From Dolomedes plantarius (lineage: Eukaryota > Arthropoda > Arachnida > Araneae > Dolomedidae): a stretch of 64,000 nucleotides of DNA. The translations under genes and the position numbers were made by a program. The notes under the pieces were generated by a model. That model saw only the letters and a program-made list of their open reading frames with translations, ran no database searches and was not told the DNA's origin. Where the stretch lies: contig OU015496.1 of the NCBI GenBank assembly GCA_907164885.2, forward strand, positions 187,581,281-187,645,280, in the 5' to 3' direction. Below, one piece after another: positions 33,060 to 42,499 of this stretch (positions are counted from its first letter, which is position 1; each line of letters starts with the position of its first letter).

Positions 33060-33063
33060 CACT

Positions 33064-33135
33064 TTCCCATGCCGGGAATCGAACCCGGGCCGCCTGGGTG
33101 AAAGCCAGGAATCCTAACCACTAGACCACATGGGA
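33064..33135 (-). tRNA. tRNA-Glu (anticodon TTC), copy 3
   Basis: The reverse complement of the 9679 and 23522 genes, without changes by eye. Confidence 0.95.
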
Positions 33136-33468
33136 CTTGAGAGGAACGCACGACAGTTGCAACTGAACAGGTGCAAACGAAAAACTCTTCGGTATTTACA
33201 AGCGCACGGCGAAGACACACAGTTCTCTCGTATCTAGGAATGCCCTTGCAAAGATAATTCCCTTTATTTTTTTAAATCTGTATTCATTTTGTCATGCCGG
33301 GTATCAATGAGTAGAAGAATGCATCTTTAAAATAATAAATACACCATGGTCTTCATGGTTCAAGCGTAGTCCATATCTACCACATTTGAGCCACTTGATT
33401 AAGAAATATTTATAATATAAGTTTTAAAAATCAAAAAGGAATTGAAGCTTAAATCTAAATTAAAATTA

Positions 33469-33498
33469 AGGTTCCACCGAGATTTGAAGTCGGATCGC
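33469..33498 (-). pseudogene. tRNA-Gln 3' remnant
   Basis: T arm and acceptor 3' strand (aggttccaccgagatttgaa, cggatcgc). The inverted counterpart of 9316-9345, at the same distance from the tRNA pair. Confidence 0.6.
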
Positions 33499-34169
33499 TT
33501 TTTAAAATTTTCTTTTTTAAACTCTTTTTTTTTTCTATTTCACTTCACTTTATTAATTTTCAACAGTATTTTTATTTTTTAATTAATTCTTCCTGATAAG
33601 GGCGTAATTTAAGCTTTTTTAATTTGCTGATTATTATTTGATCACAATTGTCACTTAATGACCTGAGGTAAAATCTTCAACTTTAAATTCCTTATTCATT
33701 GTTGTTGTTTTTTTTCCTGTTATTTTAATTTCTCAACGCGGCAGGTACTTTGCCCTGAGGACATTGACCTATCCACGCGGCTAATTTGTTGGCTACTTTA
33801 AGGTTAATTTCAGTAAGAAATAAATATTTTTAGACATCTATAACTTCTGGCAGACAAGGAATAAAACAATGCAACTTTTAATTTTCATCCGTACACACTC
33901 GCTCCTATTCACACTGCAAAATTTTTCTAGCATAACAAAGGATGTATCATGTTTTCGGATTTACCCTTGAATAATCCCCTCGCATTTAATTTTGCAGGGA
34001 GCCTGATTTAATTGCAAGCATTGGCCGCTCCAGGGGGGGGGGCAATAGGGGCAATTTCCCCTCCTAAAAAAGCCCGGCGTATTTTTTTTCATAGCCTAAA
34101 ATTATATAATCGTAGACGAATACTAAATGAGTTTAAATTTAAAATGAGACGATCGTTATTTCTTATATA

Positions 34170-34616
34170 TCTATATATATAAAAGAGCTCGTCTGTTTGT
34201 TTGTCCGCTATAGAATCATAGACTGTTTCACCCACCGGGACCAAATTCGGCACAGTTAATGTTTAGGACCCGAGAAACTTAAATCAGGATAAACGAAATT
34301 TGGGGCTCAATTAATTTTTTTTAAATTAATTTTTTAATGATTTTTGTGCCTCTAAGAGGTGCGCGACCACCTGTGGAGCCCCTTCACCACAACCAGCAGC
34401 TTTAAGAGAGATGGTTTGGGGGGGACGACGGGGGGGTCAAATTCCAATGCGCGGGAGGAAGAGGGTTGGGAATGACCTTTGGTCCGGGCTCCCCAAATAA
34501 ACACAACTGGCCAGATTAACATGAAGAGCGGGGTGCAGCGTTGCATTTTTTTGATGGAATGCATGAAAAATTTTATATCTATATATCTACCCAGGCAACG
34601 CCGGGCAATAATGCTA

Positions 34617-34617
<1 letters not shown>
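34170..34617 (+). mobile_element. Helitron, 448 bp, inside the hAT
   Basis: 5' TCTATATATATAAAAGAGC after A. 3' near-hairpin acccaggcaacgccgggc, then aataatgCTAG followed directly by (TA)n. It appears to have landed in an AT-rich or microsatellite target. The interior (gtttgtttgtccgctataga) differs from the larger Helitrons, so it is a separate family. Confidence 0.75.

Positions 34618-34690
<73 letters not shown>
34618..34690. repeat. (TA)n microsatellite at a Helitron 3' end
   Basis: About 73 bp of uninterrupted TA directly after the Helitron CTAG. Confidence 0.95.
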
Positions 34691-34692
<2 letters not shown>

Positions 34693-35078
34693 CCCCCCCC
34701 CCAGAAAAAAAGTTGCCTTCCTGACGCTGCCCCCCCCCCCCCTAAACTTTGGGCTGGAGCCGCCCCTGATTGCAATATCGCGTTCTTAAAGAAATTAAGA
34801 TGCATCTTGACTGCTAAAGTTCTTAACACATAGAAAAAGAGAGAAGTGCAGACAGTTCAATTTATATCGCTTAGTCAAATGTAAAAATTACTTTATCTGG
34901 GGATCGCAATTTTTATTTTCATTTTTTTGTTTAACCTTCTTTTTTCCCCTTGTGCATTATGCGGTCTGCACTTGTCTAGGGGATATTCGCCGTTTACTTT
35001 TCTTTTTAACGAAAGGATTAAAAAATTTTTTTTTATTTATACTGTAACTTGAAATCTTTCTTTTTCAGTTAGTGTTTA

Positions 35079-35160
35079 CAGGTATTCCTCGACTTACGAC
35101 GGAGATGGGGACCGAGACATTGGTCGTAAGTTGAGTTGGTCGTAAGTCGAGTTTAAAACT
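35079..35160 (+). mobile_element. pogo/Tigger-like 5' end (partner end not found)
   Basis: After TA the sequence caggtattcctcgacttacg, followed by two gtcgtaagt-g-gt repeats, resembles the end of a Tigger-type element. No matching inverted end occurs in the next kilobase, so it is truncated or decayed. The 35248-35442 minus frame is not a recognisable transposase. Confidence 0.45.
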
Positions 35161-35521
35161 TAAAAAAAAAAAAAAAATTTTATGTACACACATATATTCT
35201 TTACGTTCATACGTAATTTAAAATACATTGTATTTAGAAGGCATACATTATTCTTCGCCATCACTGCTTATTATAAGTAGTGATGGCGACCCTACTAATA
35301 ATAAGTTGTGATGGCTACTAATAATAAGTAATAATTTTGAACCAATGGATTGTACTACATAAGTTGGTAAATCTATTGATTCAGAATTTGCGACAGAAGA
35401 TACGTTGGAAGTTTTTTTAACAAAGGTTTTTTTTTTACCCATAGTATGTAGTTTGAAAAGTTTGCGTTTTCTTCTCCTTGTATATTGTCTGGTAATCTAT
35501 TGCCTTGTATATTGTCTGGTC

Positions 35522-36150
35522 TCAGCGACCCGAAAACTATGATTTTGACGCTACTGTCGGTCATTTTAGAGATTTTATATTCACCCTTTCTTCTCTCCCC
35601 CCCTCACCTCCAATGCTAATGAGGGGGGGGGGGCTGAACTTGCACTTAAACGACATCAGAAATGTCACTATTTGTCTCAGCGACCGCAAAAACTATGGTT
35701 TTGACACTACTCTCGGTCATTTTGGACATTTTATATTCACCCCTCTTCTCTCGTCCCCCCTCACCCCCAGTGCTAATGGGAGGGGGCTGAACTTGCACTT
35801 AAACGGCATCAGAAATGTCACTAATCGTCTCAGCGACTCCAAAAATTATAGTTTTGACACTACTCTCGGTTTTATGGGCATTCTATATTCACCCCTTCTT
35901 CCCTCCCCCTATACTAATGGGGGGGGGCTGAACTTGCACTTAAACGGCATCAGAAATGTCACTATTGAATTCCGCGACACCAAAAACTATGGTTTCGACA
36001 CTACTCTAGGTATTTTGAACATCTTATATTCACTCCTTCCCCGTCACCCCTCACCCCTAATTCTGTTTGGGGTCTGAACTTTCAAATACACAGCAACGGG
36101 AGTGTCACCATTAATCTCAGCGACCCCGAAAACTATGGATTTCACACTTA
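35522..36150 (+). repeat. ~150-bp tandem repeat, about five units
   Basis: Units start near 35522, 35672, 35828, 35967 and 36117 with ctcagcgac-c-aaaaactat, followed by ttttgacactactctcggt, a C-rich tract, a G-rich tract and ctgaacttgcacttaaacgg. An open frame (35505-36077) runs through four units, but composition and the homopolymer tracts suggest a non-coding minisatellite. Confidence 0.8.
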
Positions 36151-36359
36151 TATCAGTCATTTTCGATTATTTTTGCATGTGCCCCCTGCCCCCTGCCCCC
36201 CTATGGGTGCTAGGGGTGTCTTACCCCTCCAGTGTTTCTTACCAGATTTTAAGTGATATGTGTAACAAGTTTGGTTGAAATTGCTCCAGACGTTCCAGAG
36301 TGATGCTGGTACATAGACACATGCACACATACATCCATTTATATATATATAGATATATG
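36151..36359 (+). other. Possible 3' tail of an RTE-type LINE
   Basis: aagtttggttgaaattgctc, ccagacgttccagagtgatg and a run of acaca/catac repeats resemble the 3' ends of RTE-like non-LTR elements. No coding part is attached, so this is a weak suggestion. Confidence 0.3.
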
Positions 36360-36366
36360 CATATAT

Positions 36367-36411
<45 letters not shown>
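36360..36411. repeat. (TA)n microsatellite
   Basis: Imperfect then perfect TA repeat ending where the mariner fragment begins. Confidence 0.9.
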
Positions 36412-36415
<4 letters not shown>

Positions 36416-37264
36416 GGAAAACAATTGTCACAATAGATGAATCATGGGTATATTTAAATGATTGCAATAAAAAAAAGAGCCATTTATTATCATAAAAGGG
36501 GAGAAAAAAATTTAAGTACATGGTTCAAAGAATCGAAAGAAAGTTTTTCTAAGGGATTCATGATTGTTGCTGGTTTTTCTTGTAATGGCAAGTTAAAAAT
36601 AAAGAGAGTGGAAAAAAATGTCAAGATTAACTCCAAATACTATCAGGAACATATTTTATCGCCAATTTTTCTGAATGAAATACCATCGCTTTACCCACAG
36701 TGCCATCAATCTGTAAGAACTCCATCAGGACAAAGCTAGCAGTCACACATCAAAATCCACTGTAAAGTTCCTAAAAGAAATGGAACAAAAAACTGGTATC
36801 AAGGCCATACCCTTCACTGATATCCCTACTAAATCTCCCGATGTATCACCTATGGATTTTTGTGCTTTCGGACTTTTAAAATCTGCATTATCCAAACATC
36901 GGCCCAAAACCCTTACAGGACTCTGGAAAGCTGTTCAAGAGGAATGGGATAGAATACCTCTTCTGACACTTCAAAAGACATTATTATCCTGGAAATTGCG
37001 GTCAAAAATTAGAATATTTACTAATATGTAGTGTTTCTTTACAAGTGTACGATGACTTTTGTGAGATAAAGTTTTTGTTACTTTTTGATTACTGGTTTCT
37101 TAAAAATAGAGTTTTACTATGTTTTCAAAATATTTCATGTAGTTTTGTTAAGAATAGATTATACATCTTATTATTAAATACCCATTCTGAAATATTCATT
37201 TTAATTAATGGATAGACCCCTATTTCATTGAAATTCGTAAGTGTACGAACACTTTTGGGAGCCA

Positions 37265-37267
<3 letters not shown>
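36412..37267 (+). pseudogene. mariner/Tc1-type transposase, 3' part
   Basis: It starts mid-gene at the (TA)n edge with T-I-V-T-I-D-E-S-W (first catalytic D), then a one-base shift in an A-run, frame 36458-36739 (G-F-M-I-V-A-G-F-S, K-Y-Y-Q-E-H-I-L), a broken stretch where D-x-A-S-S-H-T should be, and frame 36780-37031 with P-T-K-S-P-D-V-S-P-M-D-F-C-A-F-G and W-K-A-V-Q-E-E-W-D-R-I-P. The 3' TIR (cgaacacttttgggagccac-tg) ends at 37267 before TA. The 5' half and 5' TIR are missing. Non-functional. Confidence 0.75.

Positions 37268-37341
<74 letters not shown>
37268..37341. repeat. (TA)n microsatellite between two TA-targeting elements
   Basis: About 74 bp of TA. The mariner fragment ends on one side and the Tc1 element starts on the other. 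Confidence 0.95.
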
Positions 37342-37344
<3 letters not shown>

Positions 37345-38560
37345 TCAAGAGCCAAAACATTATGACCACATGTCAATAACGAGTTGGCCCACCTTTGCCA
37401 CGCAACACAGCTTCAACCCGCCTTGGCATGGATGCCACAAGTCGTTGGTAGATGGCCGGAGATAGATTGTACCAGATGTTTAAGCAACGGTCACGCAAAA
37501 CCGAGATATTGCGAATTGGTGGTCTTTGAACTCTGAGCTGCCGTCCCATGTCATCCCAAATGTGTTCTATCGGATTGAGATCCGGCGAGTTAGGCGGCCA
37601 GGACATTAACTGGAATTCAGCATCATGTTCCTGGAACCACTCCAACACAATTTTAGCCTTGTGACACGGGGCGTTGTCCTGTTGGAACATTCCATTTCCA
37701 GCTGGAAAAACAGAGGCCATGTAAGGGTGCAACTGGTCCGCAATGATGTTCAGATACCCTGTAGCATTCATGGGCTGCTCTACCACAACCACGGGTCCCA
37801 GAGACGCCCAAGAGAACGTCCCCCAAAGCATAATACCGCCACCACCGGCCTGTGTATGACCTACTGTACATTGAGGGAGCAACAGTTCGCCTGGAAGACG
37901 GCGTATCCTGACACGGCCATCTTCGTGATGAATGTCAAACCGTGATTCATCTGACCAGGCAACTCTCTCCCACTGATCCATGGACCAGTCGCGATGTTCC
38001 CGGGCCCAGCGCAGGCGCAGTTGGCGATGACGCTTGGTCAGCAAATGCACACGAATGGGACGTTTGCTGCGTAGCCCCATATCCAACAGTGTCCGCTGAA
38101 TAGTGTGCTGCGATACTATTCTACTTGGCCCTGCATTGTATTGGGCTGTCAGCTGAGCCACTGTATGGCTCCGGTTTTGCTTCACCATGCGAAACAGTCT
38201 CCGACGACTTTTTTCTTTGATAGCGTGTGGACGTCCAACACCATGTCGTCTACTGCTGGTTTCACCGTCATTTATCCACTTTGCGTAAGTACTAACAACT
38301 GTAGGTCGCGAACAACCCACGAGTCGTGCAGTTTCGGAAATACTTGTTCCGAGCCTTCGAGCCATTATAATCTGCCCTCTATCAAAGTAGCTTAGATCCG
38401 CAGTCTTTCACATCACACACAGAAGTAAGTGAAAGAATGATTCTTCAGACTCTCCAGCAGCAGTTAAATACCACTTCCACCTGATCACGTGCCTTCCACG
38501 TCATCCAGGCGAATTCATTGCAAAATGTAGGGGTGGTCATAATGTTTTGGCTCTTGAGTG
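37342..38560 (-). mobile_element. Tc1 transposon, 1219 bp
   Basis: TIRs are cactcaagagccaaaacatt and its complement at 38541-38560, flanked by TA within (TA)n. It encodes a nearly full-length transposase. A related copy lies at 46143-47320 in opposite orientation. Confidence 0.92.
37373..38365 (-). CDS. Tc1 transposase (DD34E), nearly intact
   Basis: 330 codons from an internal methionine. The family start lies 16 codons upstream: the copy at 46290 reads ATGGGAAAGGCTGCGGATC there, but here it is ATGTGA, so the normal start is followed at once by a stop. The rest is open. In order: two helix-turn-helix regions ([15 protein letters not shown] near residues 9-23), a G-R-P-H-type hook, W-S-D-E-S-R-F (first D), Q-Q-D-N-A-P-C-H (second D) and [11 protein letters not shown] (E), with 34 residues between the second D and E. 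Translation from the internal methionine would lose the first part of the DNA-binding domain, so activity is doubtful. Tc1 proteins like this are shared by many animals, and horizontal spread is plausible. Confidence 0.92.
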   Translation of the reverse strand: MARRLGTSISETARLVGCSRPTVVSTYAKWINDGETSSRRHGVGRPHAIKEKSRRRLFRMVKQNRSHTVAQLTAQYNAGPSRIVSQHTIQRTLLDMGLRSKRPIRVHLLTKRHRQLRLRWAREHRDWSMDQWERVAWSDESRFDIHHEDGRVRIRRLPGELLLPQCTVGHTQAGGGGIMLWGTFSWASLGPVVVVEQPMNATGYLNIIADQLHPYMASVFPAGNGMFQQDNAPCHKAKIVLEWFQEHDAEFQLMSWPPNSPDLNPIEHIWDDMGRQLRVQRPPIRNISVLRDRCLNIWYNLSPAIYQRLVASMPRRVEAVLRGKGGPTRY

Positions 38561-38562
38561 TA

Positions 38563-40893
38563 TATATATATGCATACACGATTACTTAAATGACAATCGT
38601 ATTCAAAGAACACTGTTATAGTTCAGAACAAAAACAATATTTTAAAGTTAGTCCACGAACATGCATCAAGACCTGAAGCTCGCTAAATTATGACTGAAAT
38701 AAAGTTCGATCCTAAACTGAATAAATTCACTACCTTCCCTATAACTGAAAAAAAAGTCCTTAAGTTTTTTCTATCAAACTACCTAAATCTCTCCATCTAT
38801 AACACAGGTACTGATATATAGTTCGAGAGATATCCGCAGATACCACCGTGCCTCAATTTACGAATCGCGATTAATTTTGCGATTTTTTTTCGATTTTTTT
38901 TCTACCCTACTAGAACTTAAAGAAGATCTTCGTGTAAAATTACCTTCAATTAAAAGATGAATCATCGAAAATTAGTTCAGAGACAAAATGCGAATGATTA
39001 ATAAAAATTCTCCAAAGGGGGAACGCTTCGCTTTAATTTCCCTGTTTTTTTATTTACTATCGATTGCATCCAAATGGGAGTCTGTCAAGAAAAAAAAGTG
39101 CTATACATTTTTCTTGTAGGGGAAAGTTTATGTTAGAGGTGTTGCAACTTTCTTTTCTGATTGTTTGCTCCCATAATTTTCCCTACCGTTATAAATTTTT
39201 TTTTAAATATTAATTTTTTCCCACCATTTTTGTGAACCTCTCACTTATGTCACACATTACGTACTATCTTCACCTTTAACAACACGGCTGTTGTCCTACA
39301 GCGACGCTGTCATTTCACCTCTGTTTTTGACCGTTCGTTCTAGGTTCAAAACTCGACGACTTCCGCATTATTTTATTTTATTTTATTTTTTATAATTTTT
39401 TCAATCTTTTTTCTTGTTCCCTTCACTTTATTAATTTTTTTCAACTGTATATTTACTTTTAAATTTATTTTTACTGACAAGGGCCTAATTTAAGACTCTT
39501 TAATTTGCTGAACATTATTTGATCACAATTGTCACTTCAGACTGCTGTGTACTAACCCCATTGGATTCGCTCACCTCAATGTTAACCTATGGAGAAAATG
39601 AGTCCACGGATTGCCGACTTGGATTCAAAGATTTTTTTTTTTTAAATTGTACTTCGTCAGAGAGAAAGAAATTTTACATTCGGGTACATTTTTCGTTTTT
39701 TTTAAATGCAATTAAAATTTTAAAATTTAAATTATTCGGGGAAAAATCTAGTATAGTGTGTTTTAAACGCTCATAAATTCCTTCGGTGGACGAAATTTAT
39801 AAAATGAATCCTGTAGCGCTTTGCAGAAAAGTTCAGGCTATCTGACAATACCAATTTTATTTGATTATCGGCATTTATGTACCTGTAAATAGTTGACAAA
39901 AATATATTTTAAATAAAAAATTTGGGGGCAGCGCTTAACCCCCCTATAGAGAGAGCCATTACAATCCCTCAAAATGTGAATCCTAATAAGGCGGCCACAC
40001 ACATCTGCACTGCACAGTATTCAGGGGGAAACGAGTGATTTATGGTGAGCGCTCTGCAGAGCCGCTCTGCAGCGATCTTGCCCTCAGTCGCCTTTTCTAC
40101 AGATCATCAAAGAGATTCGAGGGACCTTGGGGGGAGGCCCGTGATTAAACCTCCCCCAAATGTGTCAACAGGTGTCGGGGGGGGGGCTGCGTACTGTAGA
40201 ATTGTCTAGATGTGTGTGATTGCAGCATCAGGGGGGTGGAATTCTCGAACTGTCAACTGGACTCCTCCCACCACAAGAGTCTGCAAGAAGAGGAAAAGGG
40301 AAATAAGATTTTTTCTCTTAGTACATAGCAGCCTTAATGACTGGGGATACAAGTTTCTGACGATGGAGCTCCAACAACTTTCAGTTCCTTGATTCCTATA
40401 TTTGACGTAATTCCTAATTCATGTCCCGGAATTTGTTATTACCCTATATTTTGAGGTGTATCTTCGCTGGGCTAAATACAGCATACTTTCCACGACAACA
40501 CATTTCGTAGGTTTGCCATCTTTTTAAACGCTTAAATTTCTATGCTGCAAAGTTAGGTAGAAACATGTATGAATGGAATTTATTATTAGGTTGAGACACA
40601 TTTGTAACCCAAGTATAACCCGAGTTAATCTGTATTCATTTCGTCTTGTCGGGTTTTAAGGATTAGAAATATGCATCTTTAAAATAATAAGTACACCATG
40701 ATTTTTATGGTTCAAATGTAGTCCATATCTACAATATTTGAACCACACGAGGAAGAAATATTTATAATATAAGTTTTAAAAATCAAAAAGGAATTGAAGC
40801 TTAAAGCAAAATTAATAATGAAGGTTCCACCGAGATTTGAACTCGGATCGCTGGATTCAATGTCCAGAGTTCTGACCGAAGTCCAACTCTGCT
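38563..40893 (+). repeat. Left arm of a large inverted repeat
   Basis: The reverse complement of 42420-45424. Markers: gacaatcgtattcaaagaac / gttctttcaatacgattgtc at the outer edge, gaacgcttcgctttaatttc, aggcggccacacacatctgc, and the tRNA-Gln 3' half near the inner edge. No supported gene. The short open frames here have mirror-image counterparts in the other arm only because of the duplication. Confidence 0.85.
40822..40869 (-). pseudogene. tRNA-Gln 3' half
   Basis: From the anticodon stem to the discriminator. The loop reads cattgaa (one change, TTG anticodon kept). The 5' half is replaced by the gagttggacttcggtcagaa sequence, as in the 23141 and 42452 copies. Confidence 0.75.
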
Positions 40894-41521
40894 GTCTCCG
40901 GCTCTGTGTCGAGTCGTGTGTCGTTCGCTTATTTAACACCTTGTCCACCGCTCCCTCTGAATAAAAGCAGCTCTTTACATCGATGGTGCTATCAAGCTCC
41001 TGGGATTCTCTGGCTCCGCCGTGTCTGGTTCATTCATAGCACCGCACAACCTCATTTGTTAGAGTTGACACCTGGCAGCTACTGCAGACCTCCCTTCAGA
41101 AGAGACCTGAGACCGGTTTTTAGGTTGCTGGCTCGGGGAGGTCGATTCTCAAAATGTGGGGTCGGGGATAATCAACACCCCAGTACCATTTCCCGCGGAA
41201 AGTATTTATCGCTCTTAAGGCATTAAGAAAATTATGAAGGTTTTAACTATTTAGGCTTTAAGAAAACCATCGCATGTGTTGATTTCCATTTTCATGTAAT
41301 CAACGTATTTTGGCGACTTTTTGCCCTGAATCGTATTACTATTTCCCGAAGTAATGTAAGGGAGTTCCAGAAAACCTCATTAAAATTTTGAATCATGTTT
41401 ATTTTTATAAATACTGGATCATACAAAAAATTTATTATAAATACAGATTTCAGGGTATTTGGGTTTTGCAACTGTTATTTTTTCTTTCGCCAAAGGAGAC
41501 GCGATCTTTTTCGGTAATTTT
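40894..41521 (-). repeat. Unit segments g and f, inverted partial copy
   Basis: The reverse complement of 22500-23120, including cctgagaccggttttt, the ggataatcaacaccccagta block and cgccaaaggagacgcgatc. It lies in the loop of the large inverted repeat. Confidence 0.75.
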
Positions 41522-41536
41522 GACCTAAAATTTGGG

Positions 41537-41602
41537 CATCGATGTTTTAATAATGAATATCGATGTTTTGAAACATCGATATTCATTATTAAAACATCGA
41601 TG
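41537..41602. repeat. Perfect 66-bp palindrome of catcgatg motifs
   Basis: Two 32-base arms (starting catcgatgttttaataatg) separated by only 2 bases. It could fold into a long hairpin. Confidence 0.9.
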
Positions 41603-41806
41603 CTAATAAAACATAGCCCAAAAACCATCGATGTTTTTCATGTGCCTTTGATGTAGAACATCCATTTTTTAAAAACTGGTTTAATAACCTTTAACATTAA
41701 TGTTACTTCGGTTAGTCGTGGGGGGGGGGGGATGATTTAATTTTACTCTCTGATGGGGCTGACACAAATGACAAAATCTTTTGCCTTGGGTTGCTTTTGC
41801 CTTGGG

Positions 41807-41980
41807 CTACATTGATGACTCAAAATTCTCGTTGTAAATATCGCCATGTTTTGCCTTCAAATGTCCAGATAAATTCGTGGTATTGCCAGAAGTTTTGAGG
41901 GACTTAAGGCAAATATTGCATTTTGCCAATTTGTCAGGGGTTTTGCAAAAATATTTCCAAACGGTACTTTTAGGAGGCAT
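41807..41980 (-). pseudogene. BED zinc finger, N-terminus of a hAT transposase
   Basis: 57 codons on the minus strand from ATG at 41980 to TAG at 41807. V-W-K-Y-F, A-K-C-N-I-C, N-T-T-N-L and H-L-K-A-K-H give the BED pattern C-x2-C-x15-H-x4-H with the aromatic residues in place. BED fingers bind DNA at the N-terminus of hAT transposases. The catalytic and dimerisation domains are absent, so this is a truncated relic, although a free BED-only peptide could in principle be expressed. Confidence 0.8.
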
Positions 41981-42451
41981 CTTACAAATAATATTAACGT
42001 CAACTTATATAAAACCAGAACAAAACAAAAACTTAAATGGCCTCTCTCGTGTATATACTATTTATAAAATAAAACCCCATCGAAGGTTCTGGAGTGTCCA
42101 GAACATTCCAAGCGCTCTGATTGGTTCGTTGGTTGTTGATTGCCATTTGCTTGCTTGCTAAGGAATCGTTTCCCCTTTTGTACTCGTCCTTTACAGAATT
42201 CAGACTTACTTTTACTGAGTGTGAAAATTATGCTACGTGGGAAATTTTTTTATTATGGTACTTTTTCATTAAAATAAACATCGAGACAACGTAAAACATC
42301 GAGCACAAAACATTGGTGTTAAAAAAACATCGGCTTCAATAAATCGATGTTTAGAACATCGATGTTTTGATAAAAAACATCGATGTTTTGAAAACATCGA
42401 CATCGATGTCGCATCCCTACCGGGGACAGCAGAGTTGGACTTCGGTCAGAA

Positions 42452-42499
42452 CTCTGGACTTTGAATCCAGCGATCCGAGTTCAAATCTCGGTGGAACCT
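42452..42499 (+). pseudogene. tRNA-Gln 3' half
   Basis: The 3' half matches the intact tRNA-Gln from ctctggactttgaatcc to ggtggaacct by eye, while the 5' half is again gagttggacttcggtcagaa. Followed by the family tail. Confidence 0.8.

Larger units (their letters stand above)
34019..34768. mobile_element. hAT-type element, 750 bp, with a Helitron inside
   Basis: Ends are CATTGGCCGCTCCAG and inverted ctggagccgcccctg. The 8-bp duplications attgcaag (34011-34018) and attgcaat (34769-34776) differ at one base. The paralogous site at 8791 has a single attgcaat. Both subterminal regions are G/C homopolymer-rich. It is non-coding and hosts the Helitron 34170-34617 plus a (TA)n tract. Confidence 0.85.
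28671..34930 (-). repeat. Inverted copy of the unit (f-e-SINE-c-b-a-h-Helitron-tRNAs-spacer)
   Basis: The reverse complement of the 8640-16000 block and of segments e-f. It includes the SINE (29203), a decayed 64-codon frame (30126-30310), h (30640-30884), the Helitron, the tRNA pair and the spacer. Relative to the direct copies it lacks about 240 bp between b and a near 30130, and has an extra hAT at 34019-34768. Confidence 0.8.
41522..42419 (-). mobile_element. Decayed hAT element with catcgatg-rich ends
   Basis: The minus-strand start is TAGGGATGCGACATCGATG at 42419, followed by many acatcgatgtttt repeats. A BED-finger frame lies in the middle (41807-41980), and another catcgatg cluster at 41537-41640 marks the other side. 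I cannot find a matching target duplication, so the left boundary is approximate and the element is internally deleted. Confidence 0.6.

Noticed and set aside
34614..34829. Frames coding for Ile-Tyr repeats around (TA)n tracts (also at 36239, 37125, 45389)
   Set aside because: Pure translation of TA microsatellites on both strands, with no flanking domain.
36458..37031. Two separate host genes
   Set aside because: Both frames are consecutive parts of one mariner-type transposase ending at its 3' inverted repeat.
40906..41226. 106-codon ORF in the unit's g segment
   Set aside because: The reverse complement of non-coding unit sequence. Copies at 22853-23104 have a different, shorter frame.
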